Assembly (NCBI GenBank): GCA_036666555.1
Contig: JAVWVS010000001.1
Coordinates: forward strand, 62,001 to 126,000
Source: UMGS1251 sp036666555
GTDB lineage: Bacteria; Bacillota; Clostridia; Lachnospirales; Lachnospiraceae
DNA length: 64,000 nt
Reading direction: 5' to 3'
This document shows positions 17,350 to 26,931 of the stretch, one piece after another (positions within the stretch are counted from its first letter, which is position 1; the number at the start of each line of letters is the position of its first letter). The notes under the pieces are model-generated. The model was not told where the DNA came from. It worked only from the letters and a program-made list of their open reading frames with translations, and did not search any database. A program made the translations under genes and the position numbers.

Positions 17350-19023
17350 ATGTCAACAAAAGCTTATTATCCACTCAGTGAGATCGGTGCCGGGAAGCCA
17401 GGATTTGCAAAAACCCGTTCGATTATTGAAGCAGCGTTCTACGGAAACAACGTAGTAAAAGTGAACACTTTAAAAGAAGCATATAATTTAGCCAAGAATT
17501 CACCGGGCACGATTGTAACAGATATGCCGGTATACAGAGGGGAAGAATTTGGTCTTGAAAAAGATGCCAAAGTTCTTCTGTTTAACGATGGTTCTATTAC
17601 TGGACGTTATGCTGCAGCAAGAAGAATTGCAGGAGAACCGGGTGTGAATTGTGATGAATTAGATAAGATGATGATGGATGCCATTTATGATACCAGATGG
17701 AATAAAATGTATCATGCAGAAGTTTATGTAGGGTTAGACCCAGAATTTATGGTAAAAGCACATCTGCTCATTCCGGAAGGTGAAGAAAACATTATGTATT
17801 CTTGGATGTTGAACTTCCAGTACATGTCCGATGATTATGTAAAAATGTATAAAGCATCGAAATCGGTGGGAGATGGAAAAGAAGCAGATATCTTCATTTT
17901 CTCTGATCCACAGTGGGATGGAACAGATAAACCGGGCTATGATCCAAACTGTCTATGTTACTTTAACACGGAGCAGAACTGTGCAGCCATTTTAGGAATG
18001 AGATATTTCGGTGAACATAAAAAAGGAACTTTGACTATGGCATGGGCAATTGCAAACCGTAATGGATATGCATCTTGCCACGGTGGACAAAAAGAGTATA
18101 CATTAGCAGATGGAGCTAAGTATGTGGCATCGGTATACGGACTTTCCGGATCAGGTAAATCCACATTGACACATGCAAAACATGATGGCAAGTATGAGAT
18201 TAAGGTGTTACATGATGATGCATTTATTATCAATACTGATACGTGTGCATCCATTGCACTGGAACCTACTTATTTTGATAAAACACAGGATTACCCAGTA
18301 GGTTGTGAGGATAATAAATATCTCTTAACATCCATGAATAATTCTGCTACGTTAGATGAAGATGGAAAGATTCAGATTGTGACGGAAGATGTAAGAAATG
18401 GGAATGGACGTGCAATTAAATCAAAATTGTGGTCACCAAACCGTGTGGATAAAATTGATGAACCTGTCAATGCGATTTTCTGGATTATGAAAGATCCAAC
18501 GATTCCACCGGTAGTAAAATTAAAAGGAGCATCTTTGGCATCGGTAATGGGTGCAACCCTTGCAACCAAACGTTCTTCAGCAGAACGTCTGGCAGAAGGA
18601 GTAGATCCGAATGCATTGGTAGTGGTTCCTTATGCGAACCCATTTAGAACTTACCCATTGGAAAATGATTACGCAAAATTCAAAAAGTTAGTAGCAGAAA
18701 AGAATGTAGACTGCTACATCGTGAATACCGGAGATTTTATGGGCAAGAAAGTAAAACCAAAAGATACTCTTGGCATTTTAGAAGCAATTGTTGAAAAGAA
18801 AGCGGACTTTAAGCAATGGGGACCATTCTCTGATATCGAAATCATGGATTGGGAAGGATTTGTTCCGGATATGCAAGACGTTGAATACGTAAGTCAATTA
18901 AAGGCTCGTATGACAGACCGTGTGAATTTTGTGAAATCAACAGAGACAGTGAAAGACGGATATGATAAACTTCCGGCAGATGCATTGGCAGCAATTCAAA
19001 AAGTGGTTGATGAACTAAAATAA
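17350..19023 (+). CDS. pckA: Phosphoenolpyruvate carboxykinase (ATP)
   Basis: This enzyme interconverts oxaloacetate plus ATP and PEP plus CO2 plus ADP. In fermenting anaerobes it often runs toward oxaloacetate to gain ATP. The 557-residue protein has the P-loop GLSGSGKST (about residues 263-271). A metal-binding segment follows (HDDAFIINTDT) and TRSSAERLAEG-like residues lie near 415. It is slightly longer than the common 530-540 residue form. It has its own near-consensus promoter and a strong AAGGAGG ribosome site, implying high expression, and ends at a terminator shared with the convergent C-S lyase gene. Confidence 0.95.
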   Translation: MSTKAYYPLSEIGAGKPGFAKTRSIIEAAFYGNNVVKVNTLKEAYNLAKNSPGTIVTDMPVYRGEEFGLEKDAKVLLFNDGSITGRYAAARRIAGEPGVNCDELDKMMMDAIYDTRWNKMYHAEVYVGLDPEFMVKAHLLIPEGEENIMYSWMLNFQYMSDDYVKMYKASKSVGDGKEADIFIFSDPQWDGTDKPGYDPNCLCYFNTEQNCAAILGMRYFGEHKKGTLTMAWAIANRNGYASCHGGQKEYTLADGAKYVASVYGLSGSGKSTLTHAKHDGKYEIKVLHDDAFIINTDTCASIALEPTYFDKTQDYPVGCEDNKYLLTSMNNSATLDEDGKIQIVTEDVRNGNGRAIKSKLWSPNRVDKIDEPVNAIFWIMKDPTIPPVVKLKGASLASVMGATLATKRSSAERLAEGVDPNALVVVPYANPFRTYPLENDYAKFKKLVAEKNVDCYIVNTGDFMGKKVKPKDTLGILEAIVEKKADFKQWGPFSDIEIMDWEGFVPDMQDVEYVSQLKARMTDRVNFVKSTETVKDGYDKLPADALAAIQKVVDELK

Positions 19024-19033
19024 TAAGAAACGA

Positions 19034-19068
19034 AAAAAGTGCCATTCCTTGTAGGAGTGGCACTTTTT
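19034..19068. terminator. Bidirectional terminator between pckA and the C-S lyase gene
   Basis: AAAAAGTGCCA (19034-19044) pairs with TGGCACTTTTT (19058-19068), extended by TTCC/GGAG. A-runs and T-runs on both flanks allow termination in both directions. It lies between the two convergent stop codons. Confidence 0.9.
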
Positions 19069-19077
19069 GCTTGCTCA

Positions 19078-20247
19078 TCATCTGGTATGGAGCTCTTCTA
19101 TAATAGTAGTTACAGCTTTTGCCACCATGTCGTGAGAAGTAGCAAGGTTCATGCGAATGAACCCATCAAAATGAGCATCACCGAACCAGTCTCCATAATC
19201 GAAGGCCAGTCCACATTGTTTTTGCATAAAAGTTTTTAGCTGCTCACCACGAAGATAGTGACTAAAATTAATCCATAATAGATAAGTCCCTTCCAACGGA
19301 GAAATTTCTATGAGAGGCAATTGTTTTAAAAGAGTGGAGCGGACGAACTGTTCGTTTTCTTTTAGGAGAGTGAGGACTTCTTCAAACCAGGGGCGTCCGG
19401 CAGTATAGGCAGACTGTGTAGCAATGTATCCGAAGGCATTACCGCCTGAGATGCGAAGGGAGAGGACAAATGCATCAAATTTCTCACGAAGTTCTCTACA
19501 AGGGATAATGACAAAAGAATTCTGACAAGCTGCTAGATTAAAAGTTTTTGTGGCAGCGGTCAGAGTGACAAGCATGTCATCATAATCGCCTAATGTGGCA
19601 GCAGTATATTGTGGACGGTTACAAAGAATGATATCTTGATGAATCTCATCTGCAATCACAAAAACATGGTGCTTTTTACAAATGGTCAATAGTTTTGTCA
19701 GTTCCTCTTTGGTCCATACACGACCTACCGGATTGTGTGGGGAACAGAGAATGAAAAGTTTGACCTGATGAGTGATAATCTTTTGCTCAAAAGCGTCAAA
19801 GTCAATGGTGTAATATCCGTTTGTGTTGATGAGGTCACAAGTGATGAGTGTTCGGTTATTATTTTGCACTGCATTTAAGAATGGATAGTAAACGGGTGTT
19901 TGAGTAATAACAGCATCGCCGGGCTGGGTACAGATTTGAAGCAGCCAGTTAATGGCAGGGACTACACCGGGCGAGAAACGAATCCAGTCTTTTTCTACTG
20001 GATAATGGTGAAACGTATTTTCCCAGTTGATAAAAGATTGATCATAAGTATCGGGAACGTTATAGTAACCAAAAACACCGGTAGAAAGGTAGTCTTGCAA
20101 GGATTCTTTAATACAAGGAGCTACTTCGAAGTCCATATCGGCAACCCACATTGCCTGGAGATTCTCTTCACCGAAATTGGGAGTTAAATTGTCCCATTTG
20201 CAGCAATCGGTATTTTTACGTTCTACATATTTTACTAATTTGTTCAT
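19078..20247 (-). CDS. MalY/PatB-type pyridoxal-phosphate C-S lyase (cystathionine beta-lyase-like aminotransferase)
   Basis: This is a class I/II aminotransferase-fold PLP enzyme of 389 residues. Family signs are the opening CCKWDNL...LQAMWVADMDFEVAP, the SPHNPVGRVWTKEEL segment, the Asp/Tyr pair region VIADEIHQDI and the PLP lysine in TAATKTFNLAACQ. MalY/PatB enzymes split cystathionine, cysteine or related thioethers to pyruvate, ammonia and a thiol. The substrate cannot be told from sequence. The gene is alone, has its own promoter with a pair of direct repeats beside it, and converges on pckA. A GAAAGAAGG ribosome site precedes the ATG at 20247. Confidence 0.9.
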   Translation of the reverse strand: MNKLVKYVERKNTDCCKWDNLTPNFGEENLQAMWVADMDFEVAPCIKESLQDYLSTGVFGYYNVPDTYDQSFINWENTFHHYPVEKDWIRFSPGVVPAINWLLQICTQPGDAVITQTPVYYPFLNAVQNNNRTLITCDLINTNGYYTIDFDAFEQKIITHQVKLFILCSPHNPVGRVWTKEELTKLLTICKKHHVFVIADEIHQDIILCNRPQYTAATLGDYDDMLVTLTAATKTFNLAACQNSFVIIPCRELREKFDAFVLSLRISGGNAFGYIATQSAYTAGRPWFEEVLTLLKENEQFVRSTLLKQLPLIEISPLEGTYLLWINFSHYLRGEQLKTFMQKQCGLAFDYGDWFGDAHFDGFIRMNLATSHDMVAKAVTTIIEELHTR

Positions 20248-20272
20248 TCCAAAAGCCTTCTTTCTAAAAATA

Positions 20273-20300
20273 TTAGGATATTCTTAGTATTTAGGATATT
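20273..20300. repeat. Pair of 10-bp direct repeats at the C-S lyase promoter
   Basis: TTAGGATATT occurs at 20273-20282 and again at 20291-20300, start to start 18 bases. The second copy overlaps the edge of the -10 element of the minus-strand promoter and the first lies in its leader. Spacing near two helical turns suggests an operator for a dimeric regulator, which is inference. Confidence 0.55.
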
Positions 20301-20314
20301 GCGGAAAATGTCAA
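20286..20314 (-). promoter_or_regulatory. SigA-type promoter of the C-S lyase gene
   Basis: On the minus strand TTGACA (20314-20309), 17 bases and AATACT (20291-20286) give a promoter about 40 bases from the start codon. The -35 is consensus and the -10 matches 4 of 6. Confidence 0.65.
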
Positions 20315-20374
20315 GTTATAATATTTATCTATCACTGGTAGAAAATAATTCCAGTAAAATATTGTAGGTTTTAG

Positions 20375-20403
20375 TTGTAAACTTCAGGCTACTGGTTTAT
20401 AAT
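20375..20403 (+). promoter_or_regulatory. Promoter of the stand-alone RNA gene
   Basis: TTGTAA at 20375-20380, a 17-base spacer and a consensus TATAAT at 20398-20403 predict a start near 20410, just before the structured RNA. No ribosome site and credible coding frame follow, as expected for a non-coding RNA gene. Confidence 0.7.
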
Positions 20404-20409
20404 AAGAAG

Positions 20410-20641
20410 TAGGAAATAACCTGAGGTGTGCGACAATTCTGCTATTTTGAACCTACAATACTTTAAAAGGGATTCTTATATTTCTAAGAGGATGTCAGGC
20501 CATCATTTTGCAGTGGAAGGCAGAGACTTAGATGCGGTTACCCACCTAGCTGTGGCTAGGAGTCAAAATACAGAAAACGGCATTTCGGGGGATTTTACAA
20601 AAGATAAAAGCAGTTGCATTTCGGTGTAGCTGCTTTTTTTT
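20410..20641 (+). ncRNA. ssrS: Structured non-coding RNA, probably 6S RNA
   Basis: This roughly 200-230 base transcript has its own promoter (20375-20403) and a strong terminator (20606-20641), and it contains no plausible gene. Segments such as CCTGAGGTGTGCGAC, TTTTGAACCTACAA, AGGATGTCAGGCCATC and GGTTACCCACCTAGC resemble, from memory, 6S RNAs of Clostridia. 6S RNA binds the sigma-70-type holoenzyme and tunes promoter use in stationary phase. Complementary blocks visible include CCTGA with TCAGG, and TCTTA with TAAGA around 20474-20487. A covariance-model search was not possible here, so the family name is provisional. The alternative is an unclassified Lachnospiraceae RNA. Confidence 0.6.
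20606..20641 (+). terminator. Terminator of the stand-alone RNA
   Basis: AGCAGTTGCA (20609-20618) pairs along all ten bases, with two G-T wobbles, with TGTAGCTGCT (20625-20634). The loop is TTTCGG, and eight T follow. Confidence 0.85.
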
Positions 20642-20749
20642 ACATAATACGCCCAAAACCTACAGTATTATATGGTATTCAAACATAAAAACATGCTATA
20701 CTGTGATATATATATACGCATTTTTATCGACAGAAGAGGAGGTACGGGA

Positions 20750-23700
20750 ATGTCTTCGTTAAAAACCATTTTGGTGGTGGACGATAACGCCGTTAACAGA
20801 ACGATATTGTCAAAAATATTATCGGAAGAATATGCAGTGATGCAAGCGGAAAACGGGCAGGTTGCATTAGAATTATTACATCGTCATACGGAAGAAATTG
20901 CTGCGATTATGCTGGATATTGTGATGCCGGTAATGGATGGTTATGCAGTGTTGGAAATCATTGAAAAAGATGTGCGATATCGTAATTTGCCTATTATCGT
21001 GACCACGGAAAATAGTGACAGCAACAATGAAATTAAAGTACTTTCTCTTGGAGCATGGGATTTTGTATCCAAGCCGTATCAACCTCAGATTATCAAATTT
21101 CGATTAAAAAATGCAATTGACAAAAGTCAGTTGACTGCCTTGAAACGATTGAAATATTTAGCGGAATACGATTCCTTGACGGGACTTTATAATAAAACTA
21201 AATTTTTTTATGAAACGCATAAAATGTTGACAACCAATCCGGAAGAACGGTTTGTGTTTCTCCGTTTTGACGTAGACCGATTCCAGCTGATTAATTCTTT
21301 TTTTGGAATTGCAGAGGGGGATAAACTTTTGGTCTATATTGCCGAGCGAATGGCAGACGACGCAAAAAAGTGTGACAAAGCCGTTTATGGAAGAATTGAA
21401 TCAGATATATTTGGGGTTTGTATGCCCTATAATAAAAATGAAGCAGAAGCTATGATTATCAGTTCTAAGAAAACACTTGCAAAGTTTAATCCCAACTACG
21501 ATATCGTTCCATCTGTAGGGCTTTATGTGATAGAAGATGATACAATTTCTGTGGAGGAGATGTATAATAGAGCCACTCTTGCGACTAAAAAATGCAAAGG
21601 AAATTATGTGGATTTTTATGCTTATTATGATGAAAGTATGAGTGTTGCATTGGCGCGGGAACAAGAAATGATAAATGAGATGAACTTTGCGTTGGAGAAT
21701 GGACAATTTGTTGTATATCTGCAACCGAAATATGATCTTCGGACGAATGCCCCTTATGGTGCGGAAGCGCTTGTAAGATGGGCTCATCCTCAAAAAGGAA
21801 TGCTTTCTCCTGGTGAATTTATTCCTATCTTTGAGCGGAATGGTTTTATTAGGAAACTGGATTACTATGTATGGGAACAAGCGTGTCAACTTCTTCATAA
21901 ATGGATGCTAAATGGTGATAAACTATATCCCATTTCAGTGAATGTTTCCAGAGTCAATGTTTATGACCCCCAATTAGCAGAAACTTTATTGGAACTGGTG
22001 AATCGTTATGAAATCAATCCTGCTTTTCTAAATTTGGAATTGACGGAAAGCGCATATACAGACAATCCGGTAATGATGAAAAAAACCATGACACAATTGC
22101 AGAATTATGGATTTGTGATTATGATGGATGATTTTGGAAGCGGATATTCCTCGCTGAGTCTGCTAAAGGATATTGCCATTGATTTTCTAAAGATTGATAT
22201 GGGTTTCCTGGCACACAGTGAGGTTCCGGGTCGAGGGGAGAATATTATTGCCTCCGTTATTCGTATGGCAAAGTGGCTGAACATTCCGGTGATTGCAGAA
22301 GGCGCTGAGACAGTGACACAAGTGGAATTTTTAAGAAGTGTCGGCTGCGATTACGTACAAGGATATTATTTTGCAAAACCTATGCCCATAGAGTTATATG
22401 AAGAGTTGTGTGGAAGACAGCTTGAGAAAAAAATAGGGAATGGGTGGAAGAATACAGACTCACAGTATGAAGATTTATTTTCATTGAATCAGGAACTGAA
22501 ACATTTGTTCAACAATGCATTGCAAGCGGTGGTGATGTATGAATTTGTAGAGGATCATATTGAAATGATTCGGGTGAATGAAGCTTATTATATGCTGATG
22601 GGTCAAGATGATATGGTGGTAAATACGCCCTACATTTTAAGGGTGGTGGATGAAAGTTACAGGGAAGATTTATTGAGTGCTTTTCGTACTTGTGTGAAGA
22701 CAAGAGGAATGGCAGAATGTGAATATATACGTAATCGAAACGAAACCTCCATGTGGGTTTATATTAAGCTAAGCTATATCACCACCATTGGGGGGAAACA
22801 TATTATTATCGGGGAATTAACAGATATTACCATGCGGAAGGAAATTGACGCAGAATTACAAAGATACAGAAGTTCCTTATTAGCGAATGTTCATGATGCC
22901 CATACCATTTTGATTGTGGATGATGTATCTGTAAATCGTATGATTTTAAAGAAAATATTGCAGGGAAAGTTCCAATTTTTGGAAGCGGGAAATGGTGTAG
23001 AAGCAATTGCGATTTTGGAGGAGCATCAAAATCAAATTGATTTGATTTTATTGGATATTATTATGCCGGAGATGGACGGAAAAGAATTTTTGCAATATAA
23101 GAAAAAAACGCCACAATTAGATGGTATTCCGGTTATTATGATTACTGCCGATGATAGTTCAGAACAACAGATTAGTACATTGACTATGGGGGCCAATGAT
23201 TATATTGTAAAGCCATTTATTCCGGAAATTGTTGTACGCCGGGTCAAAAATGTACTGGAATCCAATCGTCGTTTCAGAGAAATGATTCGAGAATACAATG
23301 ATATGTCAGAACAGATAAAAACGGACTTGATGACAGGGTTACTAAATAGAGCCAGTGTGGAAAAGATGGTCACTCAATACTTGGAAAGTACGGAAGTACG
23401 ATGCGCAATGATAATGTTGGATATTGATAACTTTAAAAAAATCAATGATTCTTGTGGACATTCCTATGGAGACAAGGTGATTTGCGCGGTTGCGGAAAAA
23501 CTTCGCTCTTCCTTTCGAAAAGAAGATATTGTGGCACGTATGGGAGGGGATGAATTTGCCGTATTTATTGGGAATTCTCCTGACATGAAACTGAATGAAT
23601 TAAAGGCTCATGAACTTTGCAGGAATATGCATGACATTCAGATAGAAGGGAAGAATGCGGCGATTACTTGTTCGGTAGGAATTGCAATTTCATCGGAGAA

Positions 23701-24205
23701 GGAACATTCTTTTGAAAAGCTTTATCAAAATGCAGATAAGGCATTGTATAATGCAAAATATCGTGGGCGAGATATGATTTCTAGTTATGGGAAGGAAATG
23801 ACCACCACCGTCATGACCAATTGGATCAATGATGCAGAAGGAGTATTGGATGCTATTAATGAAGGCGTTTACGTTTGTGATAAGGACACTTATGAACTGA
23901 TTTATGTGAATGAGTATGTGTGCAGTTTTTCACAAGTGGACCGAGAAGAATGCAAGGGGAAGAAATGTTATGAAGTGTTGCAGCATAGGGATACCCCTTG
24001 CGAGTTTTGCCCCTTATCAAAAATGTCAGAGGAGAAAGTATATACTAGATTATTTCGTGTTCCAAATACAGCGGTTACATTTTTAATGCGCGGGAGAAAT
24101 ATTAACTGGAATGGAACGATGGTACACCTGGAAGTGGCGGTAGATGTATCGAAAGTCGAGAACATGAACCAATATCTGGAGGGAAAAGACCATGAAGAAC
24201 AGTAA
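20750..24205 (+). CDS. Response regulator with GGDEF and EAL domains (cyclic di-GMP turnover)
   Basis: This 1151-residue soluble protein has the domain order REC (about 5-125, phospho-Asp near 54 in IMLDIVMPVMDG), a GGDEF domain whose signature has decayed to ESDIF (about 215), and EAL (about 315-560). PAS (about 590-710), REC (about 718-840, Asp near 766), intact GGDEF (GGDEF near 931) and a C-terminal PAS with CEFC (about 1030-1145) follow. The EAL domain keeps EALVRW, NLELTE, DDFGSGYSS and KIDMGF, so it looks active. Both synthesis and breakdown of cyclic di-GMP are therefore possible. The start is ATG 20750 after AGAGGAGG; earlier in-frame codons lack a ribosome site. It heads a co-directional block with two hybrid kinases and an Hpt protein. 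Confidence 0.9.
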   Translation: MSSLKTILVVDDNAVNRTILSKILSEEYAVMQAENGQVALELLHRHTEEIAAIMLDIVMPVMDGYAVLEIIEKDVRYRNLPIIVTTENSDSNNEIKVLSLGAWDFVSKPYQPQIIKFRLKNAIDKSQLTALKRLKYLAEYDSLTGLYNKTKFFYETHKMLTTNPEERFVFLRFDVDRFQLINSFFGIAEGDKLLVYIAERMADDAKKCDKAVYGRIESDIFGVCMPYNKNEAEAMIISSKKTLAKFNPNYDIVPSVGLYVIEDDTISVEEMYNRATLATKKCKGNYVDFYAYYDESMSVALAREQEMINEMNFALENGQFVVYLQPKYDLRTNAPYGAEALVRWAHPQKGMLSPGEFIPIFERNGFIRKLDYYVWEQACQLLHKWMLNGDKLYPISVNVSRVNVYDPQLAETLLELVNRYEINPAFLNLELTESAYTDNPVMMKKTMTQLQNYGFVIMMDDFGSGYSSLSLLKDIAIDFLKIDMGFLAHSEVPGRGENIIASVIRMAKWLNIPVIAEGAETVTQVEFLRSVGCDYVQGYYFAKPMPIELYEELCGRQLEKKIGNGWKNTDSQYEDLFSLNQELKHLFNNALQAVVMYEFVEDHIEMIRVNEAYYMLMGQDDMVVNTPYILRVVDESYREDLLSAFRTCVKTRGMAECEYIRNRNETSMWVYIKLSYITTIGGKHIIIGELTDITMRKEIDAELQRYRSSLLANVHDAHTILIVDDVSVNRMILKKILQGKFQFLEAGNGVEAIAILEEHQNQIDLILLDIIMPEMDGKEFLQYKKKTPQLDGIPVIMITADDSSEQQISTLTMGANDYIVKPFIPEIVVRRVKNVLESNRRFREMIREYNDMSEQIKTDLMTGLLNRASVEKMVTQYLESTEVRCAMIMLDIDNFKKINDSCGHSYGDKVICAVAEKLRSSFRKEDIVARMGGDEFAVFIGNSPDMKLNELKAHELCRNMHDIQIEGKNAAITCSVGIAISSEKEHSFEKLYQNADKALYNAKYRGRDMISSYGKEMTTTVMTNWINDAEGVLDAINEGVYVCDKDTYELIYVNEYVCSFSQVDREECKGKKCYEVLQHRDTPCEFCPLSKMSEEKVYTRLFRVPNTAVTFLMRGRNINWNGTMVHLEVAVDVSKVENMNQYLEGKDHEEQ

Positions 24206-26927
24206 TGGAACAATCGAAAAGGAATTAGAAGCAATTTTAAAGCAAAGTGGCTTGACTTATTGGAACCTGGATCTCGATCGTGATATTGCGAAACCCTTCT
24301 TTAATGGTTACTTACTGCATCCGGAAGATGTTCCTGCTTTTTATGAAATGCACGATAAAATTTTAGCAGGAGAAAAGACGGCGAAAAGCGTGGGTCGATG
24401 GAAAAAATCGGAAAAGGACATGTGGTGTTGGAATGAAGTGGTTTGCAGCACGATTTTTGATGAACAGGGAACACCGGTGAAAGTGGTAGGTTCTGCAATC
24501 GATATCAGTGAGAGAGTGAGACTGGAGGAACGATATAACGAAGAGATAGAATGGCGAAAGATTCATAATCAAGATGTACTGGGCTCATTTAAGATGAATC
24601 TCACACAAAACACTTGCGAGGATGGTCAAAGTGACGTTTCTACTATTTTGAGTTTTCAGGGAAACGGAACGGTGGATGAATTTTTCCGGAGAGAGTATGC
24701 TACCCATGTGGAGCCAGAGGAATTAGAGGGATATCAGGAAATATTTAATCGAGAGCATTTATTACAATGTTTTATGGAAGGAAAAACAAATTTTGTCAGA
24801 GAATCTTATGTGAATTTTGGAAATAATAAGATTATGTGGATTAAAATAGAACTGAGCATGTTCGAAAATCCAAAAACCCATGATGTGGAAGCTTATATCT
24901 ATGCGACGGATATTGATCAAAAAAAGATGGAACGAGCCTTGGTATCTACGGTGGTAGATATGCACTATGATTATTTGGCGTTATTGGATGTAATTACCGG
25001 TAACTATACTATTTATGCGAAAACAGATAGTAAAACACCCCTTCCACCGTTTCATGCCAGTGATTATAAAACAGAGGTGGAACAGTATGCGCGGGAATTT
25101 TTAGTGGAAGAAGACATTGAAAAAAATATATACGAGTTATCTTTTGAAAACCTGCTGGAACAACTGGAGCAACAAGTGATTTATACTACTTATTGCAGAG
25201 TGAAGGAATTTGATGGAAGTATTAGTCAGAAGCAACTCCAATTTACATATTTGGACAGGCCCAGAAAGAAAATTATTGCGGCAAGGACGGATGTTACAGA
25301 TCTTTATAATGAAGAACAGACAAAAAATGAGGCACTCAAAGATGCGCTTATAGCGGCACAGCAAGCCAATGTGGCAAAATCGGAATTTCTCTCCAGAATG
25401 AGTCATGAGATTAGAACGCCTATGAATGCAATTATTGGGATGTCTGCTTTAGCTGCTGGATGTGTGAATCATCCGGAACAAGTATCGGATTATCTTTCAA
25501 AGGTAGGGATTTCCGCCCGCTTTTTGCTTTCTCTTATTAACGATATATTGGATATGTCTAGAATTGAAAGTGGAAAAGTATTAATTCGCCGTGATCAAAT
25601 TGGATTTGAAGAGTTTATTAGCGGCATTAATAGCATTTGCCATGCACAGGCACAGGAAAAAGGAGTGGAATATGACGCTGTCTTAACTAGTTTTGTGGAA
25701 GACAATTATATTGGTGATGGAATGAAATTACAACAGATTCTTGTAAATGTTATTTCCAATGCCATTAAGTTCACGCCTAAAGGTGGAAAAGTGCAATTTA
25801 TGATTCATCAGGAAAGAATTCAGGGCAATCAAGCGGTGATGAAATTTTCTATTAATGACACGGGAATTGGAATTAATGAAAAATTTTTATCCCGTATTTT
25901 TGAACCATTTGAACAAGTGCAGGAGGGTAATATTTCACCCTATGGTGGAACCGGTCTTGGCTTGGCTATTTGTAAAAATTTACTGGATTTGATGGGTGGA
26001 AAAATCAGTGTCAATAGTATTGAAGGCGTAGGAAGCGAATTTGTGGTAGAAGTGAAGTTGGGAATTCTCAAAGACCGTAAACAAATCACAAAGATCAATT
26101 CCAGTATTCCTTTTGAAACGTTGCAAGCTTTGATTGTAGATGATGATATTGTGATATGCCAACATACCATGCAAGTGCTCCTAGATATGAGAATGCAGGC
26201 GGAATATGTGGATTCTGGCATGAAGGCGGTAGAAGCAGTGCGTCAGAAGTGGGAAAAAAATCAATCCTATGATGTGGTATTAGTGGATTGGAAAATGCCG
26301 GATATGGATGGAATTGAAACGACTCGTGCCATACGAAAAATTGTGGGACCATCCGTGACCATTATTATTATGACATCGTATGATTGGGTGAGTATTGAAA
26401 CAGAAGCAAAGCAGGCAGGTGTAAATATGTTGATTTCAAAACCATTATTTAAATCTTCTCTTTGCTTAGCATTTGAGAAAATCTATCATGAGAAAAAGCA
26501 AGTGGATGATCCAAGGTACAAAGAAGAATACGATTTTACAGGAAGAAGAGTGTTATTGGTGGAAGACCATGTACTGAATGTAGAGGTGGCAAAAAAACTT
26601 TTGAATGGAAAAAATTTGGAAGTAGAAGTTGCTGAAAATGGATTACAGGCACTGGAAATTTTTGCACAAAAAGAAGAAGGATATTACGATGCTATTTTAA
26701 TGGATATACAAATGCCGATTATGGATGGCCTTACATCGGCGAAATCCATTCGTCAAATGCGTAAGAAAGACGCAAGCACTATTCCAATTATTGCCATGAC
26801 CGCCAATGCATTTGATGAAGATGTTGAAAAAACAAAGGCAGCGGGGATGAATGCACATTTGACAAAACCGATTGAACCATCACTTTTGTACCGAACATTG
26901 CAAACGTATTTAAAAAAGGAGGAATAA
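24192..26927 (+). CDS. Hybrid sensor histidine kinase with two receiver domains
   Basis: This 911-residue kinase has no obvious transmembrane helix, so it senses inside the cell. An N-terminal PAS domain (about 15-110) and a longer sensor region (to about 380) precede the dimerisation/phosphoacceptor domain (FLSRMSHEIRTPMNAIIG, His near 404). The ATPase domain follows with an N-box near 520 (NVISNAIKFTPKGG), DTGIGI and GGTGLGLAI. There are two receiver domains, with VLVDWKMPDMDG near 698 and ILMDIQMPIMDG near 836. The start overlaps the preceding gene by 14 bases and has GGAGGG upstream. The Hpt protein at 29717 and the REC domains of the GGDEF/EAL protein are likely partners. Confidence 0.93.
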   Translation: MKNSNGTIEKELEAILKQSGLTYWNLDLDRDIAKPFFNGYLLHPEDVPAFYEMHDKILAGEKTAKSVGRWKKSEKDMWCWNEVVCSTIFDEQGTPVKVVGSAIDISERVRLEERYNEEIEWRKIHNQDVLGSFKMNLTQNTCEDGQSDVSTILSFQGNGTVDEFFRREYATHVEPEELEGYQEIFNREHLLQCFMEGKTNFVRESYVNFGNNKIMWIKIELSMFENPKTHDVEAYIYATDIDQKKMERALVSTVVDMHYDYLALLDVITGNYTIYAKTDSKTPLPPFHASDYKTEVEQYAREFLVEEDIEKNIYELSFENLLEQLEQQVIYTTYCRVKEFDGSISQKQLQFTYLDRPRKKIIAARTDVTDLYNEEQTKNEALKDALIAAQQANVAKSEFLSRMSHEIRTPMNAIIGMSALAAGCVNHPEQVSDYLSKVGISARFLLSLINDILDMSRIESGKVLIRRDQIGFEEFISGINSICHAQAQEKGVEYDAVLTSFVEDNYIGDGMKLQQILVNVISNAIKFTPKGGKVQFMIHQERIQGNQAVMKFSINDTGIGINEKFLSRIFEPFEQVQEGNISPYGGTGLGLAICKNLLDLMGGKISVNSIEGVGSEFVVEVKLGILKDRKQITKINSSIPFETLQALIVDDDIVICQHTMQVLLDMRMQAEYVDSGMKAVEAVRQKWEKNQSYDVVLVDWKMPDMDGIETTRAIRKIVGPSVTIIIMTSYDWVSIETEAKQAGVNMLISKPLFKSSLCLAFEKIYHEKKQVDDPRYKEEYDFTGRRVLLVEDHVLNVEVAKKLLNGKNLEVEVAENGLQALEIFAQKEEGYYDAILMDIQMPIMDGLTSAKSIRQMRKKDASTIPIIAMTANAFDEDVEKTKAAGMNAHLTKPIEPSLLYRTLQTYLKKEE

Positions 26928-26931
26928 GCTG

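Noticed and set aside
20426..20629. Open frame of 67 codons in the gap before the GGDEF/EAL gene
   Set aside because: It lies wholly inside the promoter-to-terminator unit of the structured RNA, has no ribosome site and shows no protein family features.
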